Notes under the pieces: model-generated | Databases searched by the model: none | Seen by the model: only the letters and a program-made list of their open reading frames with translations | Told to the model about the DNA's origin: nothing | Shown here: positions 1 to 9,506 of the stretch, in pieces | Layout of the letters: each line of letters begins with the position of its first letter | Numbering within the stretch: position 1 is the stretch's first letter | Source: G963664835 sp963664835 | Lineage (GTDB): Bacteria > Chloroflexota > UBA6077 > FW602-bin22 > JBCLEL01 | Length of the DNA: 64,000 nucleotides | Reading direction: 5' to 3' | Assembly (NCBI GenBank): GCA_963664835.2 | Contig: CAXXUG010000004.1 | Location: 124,001-188,000 of the forward strand | Made by a program: the position numbers and the translations under genes

Positions 1-1078
1 TGCCGATACCCGGCTTGTCCAATGGGCGTACGTTGCCTTCGGAGTCCATGGTGTAGGGAGTGCTGCCAAGCTGCTCCCGGAACGGATTACTCGTTGATAC
101 GTCACCCTCGAAGTAGCCGGCGTTTTCGATTGAGGCCAGGAAATGAATCGACGCGGCCATGTTCAGCGCCGAGGTCGCGGTATGCGGATTAATGGACAGC
201 TTCCAGGCCGAGGCCATCGCGGCGATGCGTAGCAGCTCGGTGATACCTCCGCTCTTTGAGAGGTCCGGCTGCAGGATCTGAATAACCCGGTCCTCAATGA
301 CGCGAGTGAACTCGAAGCGGGTGTAGTGATTCTCGCCGGCGGCCAAGGGTACGTTGCCGAATGTGGCGGCTATTGCATAGCTTCGGTGATCGTGAGCGGG
401 GAACGGTTCTTCGAGCCAGCCCACGTCGTTGGCCTCCAATCCCGGCATCGCCTTTCGAGCATCGGCGACCGTATATCCGGTATTGACATCGACGAGGATC
501 GTCAGGTCATCGCCAAACGCCTTACGCACCGCGGCAACGCGCTCGAGGTCGCGGGCCGGCGTGTCGCCCAGCCGGAGCTTGACGGCCTTGTAGCCTGACT
601 CGACGAGCGGCCGGATCTCGTCGACCAGCGCGTCGGGTTGTTGGAACCCGAGCGCAACTCCGCCGGCGTAGGCCGGAATCGGCCGGCACGATCCGCCGAG
701 CAGCTTGTAGACGGGCCAACCTGCCGCCTTGCCACGGATGTCCCACAGCGCCATATCGATTCCGCTCATCGCGATGGAGGTGGCGGCGCCCATGCCGTGA
801 CTGCCGAGCTGCATCTTGTAGATTCGAGCCCACACGCCAACCACGTCCGATGCATCCATGCCGAGGACCAACTGGCGAAGCGTGGTGTTGGCCAAATGGG
901 CAACGGCGCCGGGCGAGCGCCCGTGGTGAGACTCGCCGAAGCCGACGATACCATCGTCCGTGGTGACCTTCACGATGACGGTGTCGCGTTTCACGGTGCG
1001 CCCGAGCCCCAAATCAACGATATCTCCGGGGGCCAACTTGTGAGACATTGGGTAGGCTTTCACGTCGGCGATCAGCAT
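1..1078 (-). CDS. Mandelate racemase/muconate lactonizing enzyme family dehydratase (3' end beyond window)
   Basis: This is an enolase-superfamily enzyme, most likely a sugar-acid dehydratase. Reading leftward from ATG at 1078 gives 359 codons with no stop before the window edge. GAGGGAG lies just upstream of the ATG. The N-terminal capping domain is followed by the barrel, with K167-L-R169 after the usual GYKAV, metal ligands D197, E223 (in LEEPFP) and E249 (in AAGENH), and the general base H299 (in INPHTATSA). It is the last visible gene of the operon that starts with a sugar-binding protein at 9506, so its substrate is probably an acid derived from the imported sugar. The exact substrate cannot be read from sequence. 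The second catalytic Lys of the K-x-K motif is Arg here. Confidence 0.93.
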   Translation of the reverse strand, partial: MLIADVKAYPMSHKLAPGDIVDLGLGRTVKRDTVIVKVTTDDGIVGFGESHHGRSPGAVAHLANTTLRQLVLGMDASDVVGVWARIYKMQLGSHGMGAATSIAMSGIDMALWDIRGKAAGWPVYKLLGGSCRPIPAYAGGVALGFQQPDALVDEIRPLVESGYKAVKLRLGDTPARDLERVAAVRKAFGDDLTILVDVNTGYTVADARKAMPGLEANDVGWLEEPFPAHDHRSYAIAATFGNVPLAAGENHYTRFEFTRVIEDRVIQILQPDLSKSGGITELLRIAAMASAWKLSINPHTATSALNMAASIHFLASIENAGYFEGDVSTSNPFREQLGSTPYTMDSEGNVRPLDKPGIG

Positions 1079-1163
1079 GGTTTCTCCCTCGTAGTTTGGT
1101 TCTCGGCAAGTCTATGATCCCGAGAGGCACATCCCGTATCCTCGGAATCAGGAGAAGAACGCG

Positions 1164-2015
1164 TCAACTCTGGCCGAACTTCTCTTTGAGGAACCGCAGC
1201 CCCTCGGTTGCGCTCTGCTCTGGATCCGGAACTATTGGCCGCCAAAAGCCAGCCGCGGTGGCGATATCTTCGACCTTATGGTTGAAGGTCTCGATAACGA
1301 GCGGACCATCGTAGTCGATGCCGCGCAGTGCGGCTACCACCTCGTCCCAGGCGAGGTGGCCGGTTCCGGGCACCCCTCGGTAGGTATCGGCGGTATGTAC
1401 ATACTTGAGGTGGGAGCCGGCCGACTCGACAGCGCCGGACAGTGATTTCTCCTCGATGTTCGCGTGAAACGTGTCGAGCATTATCCCTTGCGAAGGACGA
1501 TCTACCGCTCGAATCAGCTCCAAGCCTTCTTCTATAGTGTTGATAAATCCTATCTCGTAGCGGTTTAGGCATTCGTATGCCAATTCCACGCCAGCGGCCA
1601 TCGCGTGATCCGCGACCTGGCGCAGCCCTTCCGCGCAGAGTTCGATCTGGCGACGACGCTCGTCCGAGGAGACCAACTGCCTGTACCCCCACTCGGAGCC
1701 TTGTGGGCCGATCACGTGCGTTGCCCCCATTGCGGCGGCGAGATCGATAGCCGCGACCAGATGGTCACGGGCGCGAAGCCTGGCAGCCGGATCTTCGCTG
1801 ATAAACGAGCGGTCCGGCGGAAATGCTGTGCAGACACTGGATGCGAGGCCAGACTGGCGCAACGCATTGCCCACCATGGCGCCGTCCAAATCGGCCGGCT
1901 CGAATACCGGTACTTCAAATAAGTCGAAGCCCAACTCCGCCGTCTTCTCGATCAGGTGCAGGTGCTCCCTCTCAAACGAGCCAATCCAGATAAACCCGCT
2001 CAATCCAAACTGCAT
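1164..2015 (-). CDS. Sugar phosphate isomerase/epimerase (xylose-isomerase-like TIM barrel, D-tagatose 3-epimerase type)
   Basis: A 283-residue TIM barrel resembling ketose 3-epimerases such as D-tagatose/D-psicose epimerase. The metal-binding quartet can be seen: Glu in AYECLNRYE, Asp in MLDTFHANIEE, His in YVHTADTYRG and Glu in VIETFNH. I chose ATG at 2015 because AAGGAG sits nine bases upstream; a TTG six codons earlier overlaps that ribosome site and is unlikely. It lies 14 bases after the FG-GAP gene and before the enolase-superfamily gene in the same operon. A paralogue with the same ligands is at 26291-27151. The natural ketose substrate is not known. Confidence 0.92.
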   Translation of the reverse strand: MQFGLSGFIWIGSFEREHLHLIEKTAELGFDLFEVPVFEPADLDGAMVGNALRQSGLASSVCTAFPPDRSFISEDPAARLRARDHLVAAIDLAAAMGATHVIGPQGSEWGYRQLVSSDERRRQIELCAEGLRQVADHAMAAGVELAYECLNRYEIGFINTIEEGLELIRAVDRPSQGIMLDTFHANIEEKSLSGAVESAGSHLKYVHTADTYRGVPGTGHLAWDEVVAALRGIDYDGPLVIETFNHKVEDIATAAGFWRPIVPDPEQSATEGLRFLKEKFGQS

Positions 2016-2029
2016 TGCTCGCTGCTCCT

Positions 2030-3766
2030 TCAAACCGCCTCGGTAACTGTAATCTTCCGGTTTGCCGGCAAGTCGGTCAACGTTTGAACGATTCCGCTCG
2101 GCCAGCGGATCTTCAGCTCGTCGGCGCGTTGATGCCGGCCTAAGCCAAAGTGGGCGACCAAACTATGCTGAGAGAGAAAGCTGGTGCCGCTGTGAATCTC
2201 ACGAATCTGGCGCGAGCCGCCGGCGGTCAGGGTCAAGCGTGCGCCGATACCGTCTCGATTGCTCTGCACCCCGACTAGTCGAACTTGGAGCCACTGGTTA
2301 TCGTTGCCGGAGTTTTTCAGCAAGGCAGGCGGCTGATCAAGGTTCGCGACCAGCAGGTCCAGAAACCCGTCGCCATCGATGTCCGCTACCGCCAGTCCGC
2401 GGGCACAACCGGTGTGGTCAGAGCCGGTAGGCTGGGACACGTCCAGGAAGGTACCGTCGCCGCGATTATGGAACAGTGCATTCGGTTGGTCCGGAAGATA
2501 TTGGCCGGCGGCGTTCATCGCCGGGTGCAAACGGCCTGCCGCAAAGTAGATATCGAGCAGCCCATCGTTGTCGAAGTCAAGGAACGCGGTTCCCCAGCCA
2601 ACCGAATGCTCGCCAGGAATCTCACCGCGCCCTACGCCGGCGGCGCTGGTCTGGTCTTCATATATTTCTCCGCCATGGTTGCGAAAAAGGACGTTATCAC
2701 CCATGTTCGTGACAAACATGTCCAATCGACTATCTCCATCGTAGTCGCCGACAGCCAGGCCCATGCCGTCAATCGCAGCGTCGACTCCTGCCTGGGAACT
2801 CACATCCTTGAATGACCAGAAGTCGCCGGATGGGCCTGAGTTATGGTACAGGGCGTTGGGACTGATGAACTGGCCGAGGTCGTTCACTACGTATAGATCC
2901 GGGCGGCCATCGTCGTCGTAATCGAGGAAGCCGGCGGCCAGTCCGGCACCATGGGCAGAGGATTGTTCAAGCAGATGGGTAACGTCTCGGAAAGTCCCAT
3001 CGCCATTATTGTGGAACAGATGATGGGTACGTGCTAACGGCGCGAACTCCTGCCTGAGTTGAGCGAGCGATTTGCCTCGGATGGATGGAAGGTCGCCATC
3101 GATCCAAGAGGTGACGTACAGATCCAGGAATCCATCACCATCGAAGTCTGCCCAAACAGCGGAGGCGGGATGGGATGCTTCAACCTCCAACCCCGCATGT
3201 TCGGTAACGTCGGAGAAGGTGCCATCGCCATTGTTTTGGAACAACTTGAGTCCGCCGATCCTGGTTTCGAGCAAGTCGCTATTGCCATCGTTGTCGTAGT
3301 CCGCACAGGCAACCCCGATCGTGATTTCGAGCGGGTCGGTCACACCTGCTTTCTCCGCAACGTCGGTGAACGTTCCGTCACCGTCGTTGCGATAGAGCGC
3401 GTTCGGACCGTTAGCGTTGGTCAAGAAGAGGTCTGGTAGGCCGTTACCGTTGAAATCGAAGAACGCGGCGCCGGCCTGAATCGCGTGGGCACGCATATGC
3501 CGCTGGTGCCGAAAGGTGATGCCGGCCTGAGAGGTGACCTGCTCGAAGGTCGGCAGGACGGCTGGTGGACGTGTGAGGCCAGTGACAATTCGGGCGGTGC
3601 CGGCGGCGACCGCCAGACCGAACACGCCAATTAGCAACCCGCGTCGAGATAGCCTCGGTGAGCCAAATGCACCAGGCCGGTAGTTGGGCCGGCTGGTTGG
3701 ATTAACCCAGCCTTTCAGCCTGCTTGCGACGCGCTGTGGGATGCCCCTTAGTCCATCGCCGGTCAT
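2030..3766 (-). CDS. FG-GAP/VCBS repeat protein with ASPIC/UnbV C-terminal domain (CRTAC1-like), exported
   Basis: A 578-residue secreted beta-propeller-type protein. The N-terminus carries a twin-arginine-like signal (LSRRGLLIGVFGLAVAAG, about residues 39-56). The body has at least six repeats with DxDxDG-type calcium loops such as DFNGNGLPDL, DYDNDGNSDL, DFDGDGFLDL and DIDGDGFLDL. The last about 70 residues match the ASPIC/UnbV domain (GIGARL, then IRWPSGIVQ). Such proteins usually act outside the cell, binding ligands or partners; no catalytic role is evident. It sits 25 bases after the GH127-like gene and 14 bases before the epimerase, so it belongs to this sugar operon. No clear ribosome site precedes ATG 3766, so the start is less certain. 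Confidence 0.9.
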   Translation of the reverse strand: MTGDGLRGIPQRVASRLKGWVNPTSRPNYRPGAFGSPRLSRRGLLIGVFGLAVAAGTARIVTGLTRPPAVLPTFEQVTSQAGITFRHQRHMRAHAIQAGAAFFDFNGNGLPDLFLTNANGPNALYRNDGDGTFTDVAEKAGVTDPLEITIGVACADYDNDGNSDLLETRIGGLKLFQNNGDGTFSDVTEHAGLEVEASHPASAVWADFDGDGFLDLYVTSWIDGDLPSIRGKSLAQLRQEFAPLARTHHLFHNNGDGTFRDVTHLLEQSSAHGAGLAAGFLDYDDDGRPDLYVVNDLGQFISPNALYHNSGPSGDFWSFKDVSSQAGVDAAIDGMGLAVGDYDGDSRLDMFVTNMGDNVLFRNHGGEIYEDQTSAAGVGRGEIPGEHSVGWGTAFLDFDNDGLLDIYFAAGRLHPAMNAAGQYLPDQPNALFHNRGDGTFLDVSQPTGSDHTGCARGLAVADIDGDGFLDLLVANLDQPPALLKNSGNDNQWLQVRLVGVQSNRDGIGARLTLTAGGSRQIREIHSGTSFLSQHSLVAHFGLGRHQRADELKIRWPSGIVQTLTDLPANRKITVTEAV

Positions 3767-3791
3767 CGTCCAATGCCAATGCCGTTTCGTC

Positions 3792-5678
3792 TTACCAGTC
3801 GATATGCTCTGTGGAGACGAAGCGCGTCAATTTACGCCACCGGGGATTATCATCACGGTAGTGTTGTCGCTGGTATAAAGGATTGTAGCGACCAGGCGGA
3901 TCTATGGATACCACTTCGTTTCCCTTGCGCACTATGGTGAAGCGTTGCTTTTCGACGCGAATTAGATTCGTGCGTTCAAAGATCGGAAATGTCAAGCTGA
4001 CCAGGTCCTGGGGTATGACTGAGCCTACCTGAGCGTACCTTCCAGACCAACCGAGGCTGCGCTCTTCGCTGTTCACTCGGCAGATCGTGACTCTTGGCGC
4101 GACCCACTCGGGAATTCGTACGGCGAGGTCAACCGGCCGCTTCACCTTCACATCTACCCTACCCTGGTAAGGGATGTAGCTGTCGACGTCAACCCATGGC
4201 GAAGCCCGGTTCAACAGCAGATTCACTTGCAGCTTGCCATTCTGGTGTCGCAGAACGCGCTCCCATGTCCGGTAGATCGTGTGCGCAGAGTTCGCCGTGC
4301 AGCAGTTGGCTATGCCGACGCCGGATCCCACGTACCAGTCGTTAGCCGCCGGCCAGACTGCGAACGTTCCCAGACAACGCTCGGCTACGCGATCGGTAGT
4401 GTTGTAAGGTTCCACGGGCGTTGGCTTCAGGGTATATTGCTCAGCCCACGAGGGTAAGCTCGCGAACATATTCTCCGGCACTCGAGAGATCCAGTCGGTC
4501 GACAGCAACTGCCCCTCGGCAAACATGTTGCGAATCCATCGGTCAGCGTCATCCCAGTAGTCACCAGCGCCGGCGTCCGACAGCTTCAACGCCAGCGCGA
4601 TCATATCAGCGACCTGGCAAAGTTCAGAGCCCTCCCACTCGGGGCTATCTATATGACACGGGAAGAAACCGACCAGATTAGCTCCCGGGACCCTGGCAAA
4701 ATCATAGTTAAGTTGTCGGTCCAGTTGGGTTCCCACGCCTCTGGCGATCTCGAAACTGCGTACCACAAACTCCATGACCTCCTGGTCATTGGCGGTCTCG
4801 GCATAGTCCAGCATAGCCAACAGCCCATGGGCGTGGGCATGGAAGTGGGCATAGGACGAATCGCCGGGGACGCGCATGAAGGTGCCGTCGGCGCCGTAGA
4901 AATACCGGCGCATGTAGCTGATGATCTTGCCGGCAAGGGTCAGAGCCGGCTCGTAGCCCAAGAGCCGATAGGCGTGCACCAAACCGTGCGGGGTGCGCGA
5001 GCTCTCCTGGTTAACTCCCTCGGTCGGCGGCTCGACCTTGGCCGGACGTTTCATTCGGGCATCCATGCAGTCCGGCCAGAAGAAGGCGATGTCGCCGGCG
5101 TCGACCGCCAAGTCTATTATTCCATCCACCATGCGGCGGCTGGCATCTAGCCAAACTGGCCCCCCATCACGGTGTGCCAAGACAGCCATAGCGGACAGAA
5201 GTTTGCCAAACGCTAAAGGGGACAGAACCTGGCCGGCCGCCGTATGCACGGGGCTGGGCGAGTCCTCATCTGCCCAGGGCCGGCCTTTCAGGGGCGAGTA
5301 AAAGAGTCCGTCCGATCCCAACCCACGCAAAGCCACCTCGGCCCACGCTCGATCCACGTGATCGTTTAGATCGCTGCCGCTGACGATCCGCATCAACGGC
5401 GTCGCCTCCAGGAATTTCGCCATTATCCCCGGGCCGCACCAGTCGTGCCACATTTGGGGCGGTCTGCGATCGAACCAGACCTGCATGTAAGGCTCGTAAT
5501 CGGCATCGGGATCGCCGGCTTCGGTCATTCCGTGAATGGCCAGGCGAGCCCTCTCGGCGAGGTCAAGCGTGTCCGGCGACAGGGTCTCGTAACGCTGGCC
5601 CTTGTACGCCGGCATCTCGAATTCAGGAAAGTCCGACTGAACGTAGCCAATCGGGTCGCCGGGCTTCCAATCAGTCAT
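3792..5678 (-). CDS. GH127-like glycoside hydrolase (beta-L-arabinofuranosidase family), cysteine/zinc site retained
   Basis: A 628-residue protein of the beta-L-arabinofuranosidase (GH127) type: an alpha/alpha barrel followed by a beta-sandwich. GH127 enzymes use a Zn-bound catalytic cysteine held by E-x-C and a later Cys pair. Here the equivalents appear to be E352-L-C354, followed by a DRWIRNMFAEGQ helix, and C459-C460 in ANCCTAN. The C-terminal part has RIPEWV. ATG 5678 is preceded by AGGAGG at eight bases; an upstream in-frame extension of 14 codons crosses that site and is rejected. It follows the ABC permeases and precedes the FG-GAP protein, which fits intracellular hydrolysis of an imported oligosaccharide. 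A paralogue at 12614-14542 lacks the cysteines. The substrate linkage is not determined. Confidence 0.88.
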   Translation of the reverse strand: MTDWKPGDPIGYVQSDFPEFEMPAYKGQRYETLSPDTLDLAERARLAIHGMTEAGDPDADYEPYMQVWFDRRPPQMWHDWCGPGIMAKFLEATPLMRIVSGSDLNDHVDRAWAEVALRGLGSDGLFYSPLKGRPWADEDSPSPVHTAAGQVLSPLAFGKLLSAMAVLAHRDGGPVWLDASRRMVDGIIDLAVDAGDIAFFWPDCMDARMKRPAKVEPPTEGVNQESSRTPHGLVHAYRLLGYEPALTLAGKIISYMRRYFYGADGTFMRVPGDSSYAHFHAHAHGLLAMLDYAETANDQEVMEFVVRSFEIARGVGTQLDRQLNYDFARVPGANLVGFFPCHIDSPEWEGSELCQVADMIALALKLSDAGAGDYWDDADRWIRNMFAEGQLLSTDWISRVPENMFASLPSWAEQYTLKPTPVEPYNTTDRVAERCLGTFAVWPAANDWYVGSGVGIANCCTANSAHTIYRTWERVLRHQNGKLQVNLLLNRASPWVDVDSYIPYQGRVDVKVKRPVDLAVRIPEWVAPRVTICRVNSEERSLGWSGRYAQVGSVIPQDLVSLTFPIFERTNLIRVEKQRFTIVRKGNEVVSIDPPGRYNPLYQRQHYRDDNPRWRKLTRFVSTEHIDW

Positions 5679-6027
5679 ATTGTCGCCTCCTGAGGTGCTC
5701 TTTGGCCGGATAGATCCCATAGCTGACGAACGCCTTGCGCCCCGCCATCAAGGTGAGATCGAGAAGATACTCATGGTCCCGATGCTCTTCAGGTTCATCG
5801 TCGGAATAGAATTGACCCACCCCTTAAGCGCTGAGAGGAAGTCCCGCAGTGGAGGAGTGGATTGGACCATCTCCGACTCGGCTCCGCGAATCGTCCACTC
5901 GACGCCCATGGCGACACGACCTCCCCATTCGCCGTGTCGTTTGTCTATCGTGAAGAAAGCCACCAAGGAAAAATGCACAAAAAGCGGAATCTGTCAGGAA
6001 CTGAGGCTGCCGGTCGTAGCCGGCGGG
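5679..6027. other. Intra-operon spacer between permease and GH127-like gene, no gene seen
   Basis: This 349-base gap contains no convincing gene. A 76-codon open frame on the minus strand (5748-5978) lacks a ribosome site and resembles nothing I know. Just after the permease stop there is a small hairpin (GCCGG at 6009-6013 with CCGGC at 6020-6024), which could stabilise the transporter mRNA. AGGAGG for the GH127-like gene lies at the left end. Confidence 0.5.
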
Positions 6028-6921
6028 TTAGCCCTTGACTCCGCTGATGACCACGCCCTGAATGAAGTAGCGTTGGGCCACGAAGAATACGAGCATTGGG
6101 ATGAGCGTTATGACCGTGGCCACGACCATTATGTACGCCTCCGGGTGTTTGACCCCACCCGGCTGGTTTTGCTGGACATGCCAAGACCGCAAGGCCACTG
6201 CCAGCGTCATCTTATCCAGGTCGTTGAGATAGATCAGCGGCGCCAGGAAGTCATTCCATTCGCCCATGAAGGTGAGAATCATCACCACGCCGAGGGCTGG
6301 CAACGACAGCGGCAGGACGATCCGGAAAAAGATGCCAAAGAGGCTGCAACCATCGATCTGCGCAGCCTCGTCGTAGTCGAATGGAATGGTCCTGAAGAAC
6401 TGGCGCAGGAGAAACACCAGGTAGGCCGTCGTTCCGAAGAAGCTCGGCACGATAAGGGGATTGACAGTGTTGAGCCACCCAAGCTCCTTGAACAGCAGAT
6501 ACTGCGGGATCAGCGTAACGTGATAAGGCAGCATCATCGTCGCCAGAACGACAATGAACAGCACGTCCCGCCCCGGCACTCTGATGCGGGCGAACGCGAA
6601 AGCCGTCAGGCTGCAACTGATCAGTCGCCCGATCGTCACCCCAACCACAATCGTCATCGTCGTGATGAAGCTGCGCATAAAGCTGAACTTCGACATGGCG
6701 TCGGGAATGTAATTCCAGTGCCACACCTCGGGGATGAGACTCGGGGGGAAGCGATAGATCTCGTGGCTCGATTTCACGGACGAGGTCACCAGCCAGAGTA
6801 GCGGCCAGATGAATACGTACGTTCCGACCGCCAGAGCCGCGTAGAGCAAAGCTCGAACGAGAATTCGTCGCCACCGCTCCCAGTCTAAGCCGGTGGCACG
6901 CGAGTCGACACTCACCGTCAT
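6028..6921 (-). CDS. Carbohydrate ABC transporter permease, MalG type
   Basis: A 297-residue inner-membrane subunit of a sugar importer of the CUT1 type. About six transmembrane segments are visible. The cytoplasmic EAA loop that docks on the ATPase reads EAAQIDGCSLFGIFFRI, and the C-terminus ends in QRYFIQGVVISGVKG, typical of MalG proteins. Its start codon overlaps the stop of the MalF-type partner by four bases (ATGA), so the two are translationally coupled. It is closely similar to the permease at 57870-58793, which suggests duplication of the whole transporter. No ATPase gene is nearby. Confidence 0.95.
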   Translation of the reverse strand: MTVSVDSRATGLDWERWRRILVRALLYAALAVGTYVFIWPLLWLVTSSVKSSHEIYRFPPSLIPEVWHWNYIPDAMSKFSFMRSFITTMTIVVGVTIGRLISCSLTAFAFARIRVPGRDVLFIVVLATMMLPYHVTLIPQYLLFKELGWLNTVNPLIVPSFFGTTAYLVFLLRQFFRTIPFDYDEAAQIDGCSLFGIFFRIVLPLSLPALGVVMILTFMGEWNDFLAPLIYLNDLDKMTLAVALRSWHVQQNQPGGVKHPEAYIMVVATVITLIPMLVFFVAQRYFIQGVVISGVKG

Positions 6922-7874
6922 CTCGAATCATCTCCGGCGTAGTAAACCAAGCGGTCGGCCGAGCGCACTACCAACACAGTCAGACCCAGTATCAGGAGGA
7001 AGAGGAACCAGGCCAGGACGGCGGCACGACCCATCTCGAGGTAGGACCAGCCAACCCGGTAGAGGTAGAGCACGTAGAACAGCGAGCCGTTGTTGGGGCC
7101 TCCCTGGGTCAAGATGTAGCCAGCGCTGAAGATCTGAAATGTGTATATCAACCCGGTCACAAAGGTGAAAAAGATCACGAACGAGGTCATCGGAATGGTG
7201 ACGTTTCGCAAGCGCTGAAGTGCATTCGCACCGTCGACCTTTGCACTGTCATACAGGTCTGTCGGCACCTGTTGCATCGCAGCCAGAAAGAGAATGATTC
7301 CGCCTCCGGCTCCCCACGCGGACATAATGATGAAGGCCGGCAGGACCCATTCTTCGGTGCCCAGCCAACTCGGTCCATCAACCCGGAAGAGTGACCAGAG
7401 CAGCCCGTTGATCGCGCCGAAGTCCTTATTGAACAGCCACCAAAAGAGGTAGCTCGCCGCTACGGTAGGTACGATGTAGGGCACGTAGTAGGCGGTCCGC
7501 CAGAACGACAGCGCGAAGACCTTCCGGTTGAGGAGTAGCGCAAGGAGGTACGCTATCGTCGTATTCAACGGCACCACTACGAACGTGTACACCGCGGTGA
7601 CCCGCAAGGACACCCAGAACAGCGGGTCGTCGAAGAACATTCGCTCGAAGTTTTCGAGACCCACCCACTTTGGTGGACTGAGGATATCGTACCGGGTGAA
7701 CGCCAAGCCGGCGGAGACCAGCATCGGCCCTGCAGTGAAGATGACGAAACCGATCATCCACGGCAATAGGAAAAGGTAGAACGCGACGATCCGGCGGCGC
7801 TTAAGGTTGGACTGCCACCAGTGCGTGGGTCTCACGGTGGCAGCAGCGGACGGCAATGCCTCAGAACTAGCCAC
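6918..7874 (-). CDS. Carbohydrate ABC transporter permease, MalF type
   Basis: A 318-residue sugar ABC permease. The N-terminal segment FYLFLLPWMIGFVIF is the first membrane helix, and the EAA-like loop is DSAKVDGANALQRLRNVTI. The start is GTG at 7874, with GGGAGGTG seven bases upstream. This whole initiation region is duplicated immediately upstream (see 7869-7950). It pairs with the MalG-type gene at 6028-6921 and follows the binding-protein gene at 7992-9506. The paralogue at 58810-59799 shares long identical stretches such as KDFGAINGLLW/RDFGAINGALW. Confidence 0.95.
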   Translation of the reverse strand: MASSEALPSAAATVRPTHWWQSNLKRRRIVAFYLFLLPWMIGFVIFTAGPMLVSAGLAFTRYDILSPPKWVGLENFERMFFDDPLFWVSLRVTAVYTFVVVPLNTTIAYLLALLLNRKVFALSFWRTAYYVPYIVPTVAASYLFWWLFNKDFGAINGLLWSLFRVDGPSWLGTEEWVLPAFIIMSAWGAGGGIILFLAAMQQVPTDLYDSAKVDGANALQRLRNVTIPMTSFVIFFTFVTGLIYTFQIFSAGYILTQGGPNNGSLFYVLYLYRVGWSYLEMGRAAVLAWFLFLLILGLTVLVVRSADRLVYYAGDDSR

Positions 7875-7950
7875 GTTGCGGCACCTCCCGCTTCATGCCA
7901 ACCCAGAACCAGCCACGATGCGTCACCTCCCGCTCATGCCAACCGGGACG
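7869..7950 (-). repeat. Tandem imperfect duplication of the ribosome site and start codon of the MalF-type gene
   Basis: Read on the minus strand, two copies of about 41 bases follow each other. Each has GTTGGCATGA, then GCGGGAGGTG, then a GTGGCT start. The downstream copy starts the permease at 7874. The upstream copy starts at GTG 7916 and encodes only seven codons (MAGSGLA), ending in TGA just before the second ribosome site. This gives a short upstream ORF whose stop lies next to the permease initiation region. Confidence 0.8.
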
Positions 7951-7991
7951 GTCGAGTAACGGCCCAACCGCCCCGGTTAGTTAGTGCAAGC

Positions 7992-9506
7992 CTAGTCGTA
8001 GCCTCGCGCTAGTTCCTTGTTGATCTCAGCAGCCGCCTCGGTGTAAGCCTCGGTCAGCGTCTGTTTCCCGGCCATCGTTCGCTCTGCCGCGGCCCTAGCA
8101 GTGTTCATGACGAACAGGCCCTTGGAGCCGAAGTGCCTCGGGGTCTCCAGGACGTCCTCCGCCAGCCGAGGGATGCTCGACTGCGCCGACCGTACCAGCG
8201 ATAGCCGGCAAGTCTCTTTCACCATACCTTCAGGCAGCGGATCCACGTATCTCTGCGGCATCCAAGTGGAAAGCAGGAAGGGCTTTGCCATCTTGGCATG
8301 GTTTACATCGTCATCGCAAACCCAGGCCGTGATGTATGCCGCGGTCTCGTCCTTGAGCTTACTATAGGAACCGACCGTCATCGTGTTTCCGACCAAGTTG
8401 AAGGTGGGCCGTTTCCAATAGGGCATTGGAATCATCCGCACGTCGTCTGGGTGGTCTTTGAACTGACCGACCCACAGCGGGTGCATGTGGTAGGGGTGGG
8501 AAGCCACGCGCTGGCCGAGGAACATCTTGATGTGACCACCTTCGGCGGCCATGACATCGTTGTCAGGTACGACATTTTCCTTAGTGACCAGATCGAACAG
8601 CGGCTCCAGCGACTCGATTACGTCGGGGGAGTCCAGGAAAATCTTGTCATTCTCGTAGCTCCAGCCATCCGGGAACAGCCTCGCCCCATAGGAGTAGAGG
8701 GTCTGTGAATGCAGATCCCAGAAATGTCCCAACCGCATGTTGCTGCCATAACGCTCGACCTTGCCGTCCGAAGTTTCCTTCGACATATCCCTCATCCACG
8801 GGATGAACTCGTTCCACGTCCACTGGTCGAGGTTATCGGTGCCCCACCACGGGATGTCGTCGGCCATTCCCTCTGCCTCAGCCATCGTGACGTTGATGAG
8901 TATGCCTAGGGTGTTACCGACCAAGCGGTTGAGCCCCATCAGCTTGCCTTTATAGCCGTTTTCGACCCATGGATCGTAGGAGAACCCTTCCCGGCTTAGG
9001 TTGTGAGCCTTAAAGTACGGCTCAAAGTCCTGGCTCTGTCCCTTACGGAAGAAGTCGCCCTGCCAGTAGGCGTCGACGAACAGGACATCTGGGCCCACGC
9101 CGCCGGCCACCTGGGTCAAGAGCTTCTCCGCTCCACCCTCCATCGGCTCGACGTTGCAAACGACACCGGTCTTTTCGTAGATAATGTCGTTGTAGGCCTT
9201 GTCTCCGTCGACGGACCAGGTGACGTATCGGATCGTCGGATCGCCAGCGAAGTTGGGAAGGTCCACGACGCCGGCCTCCATCATCTTCTCGACCTCGACC
9301 ACCTTCTCGACTTCGACTTCCTTCTCGACAACCACCTCGACCGGTTTCTCGACGATACGGGTGACTTCCTTCTCGACCTCTACGATCTCTTTCTCGACGC
9401 TCGGCGCACACGCAGCCAAGATCGGCAACGCAGCAGTTGCACCGATGCCAGCCAAGAACGTGCGGCGTGTCAATCCGTGCGACAACAATTTACGAATATC
9501 TTCCAT
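7992..9506 (-). CDS. Extracellular sugar-binding lipoprotein of ABC transporter (Tat signal)
   Basis: A 504-residue solute-binding protein that hands sugar to the permease pair downstream. The N-terminus has a twin-arginine signal (LTRRTFLAG) ending in a lipobox (ILAAC), so the mature protein should be anchored to the outer face of the membrane through Cys. A linker of repeated VEVEKEV-like units (about residues 38-75) follows, a pattern common in Chloroflexota binding proteins. ATG 9506 has GAGAAGAGGG just upstream; an in-frame codon 13 positions earlier lacks this. It is the first gene of the seven-gene minus-strand operon running to position 1. The ligand is unknown but is likely an oligosaccharide handled by the GH127-like enzyme. 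Confidence 0.95.
   Translation of the reverse strand: MEDIRKLLSHGLTRRTFLAGIGATAALPILAACAPSVEKEIVEVEKEVTRIVEKPVEVVVEKEVEVEKVVEVEKMMEAGVVDLPNFAGDPTIRYVTWSVDGDKAYNDIIYEKTGVVCNVEPMEGGAEKLLTQVAGGVGPDVLFVDAYWQGDFFRKGQSQDFEPYFKAHNLSREGFSYDPWVENGYKGKLMGLNRLVGNTLGILINVTMAEAEGMADDIPWWGTDNLDQWTWNEFIPWMRDMSKETSDGKVERYGSNMRLGHFWDLHSQTLYSYGARLFPDGWSYENDKIFLDSPDVIESLEPLFDLVTKENVVPDNDVMAAEGGHIKMFLGQRVASHPYHMHPLWVGQFKDHPDDVRMIPMPYWKRPTFNLVGNTMTVGSYSKLKDETAAYITAWVCDDDVNHAKMAKPFLLSTWMPQRYVDPLPEGMVKETCRLSLVRSAQSSIPRLAEDVLETPRHFGSKGLFVMNTARAAAERTMAGKQTLTEAYTEAAAEINKELARGYD

Noticed and set aside
5748..5978. A possible 76-residue gene in the operon spacer
   Set aside because: No ribosome site, no family resemblance, and position inside a plain spacer.
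5680..6801. Long open frame of 373 codons on the plus strand
   Set aside because: It lies antisense to a clear MalG-type permease and the spacer beside it, has an Arg/His-rich composition without family features, and no ribosome site.
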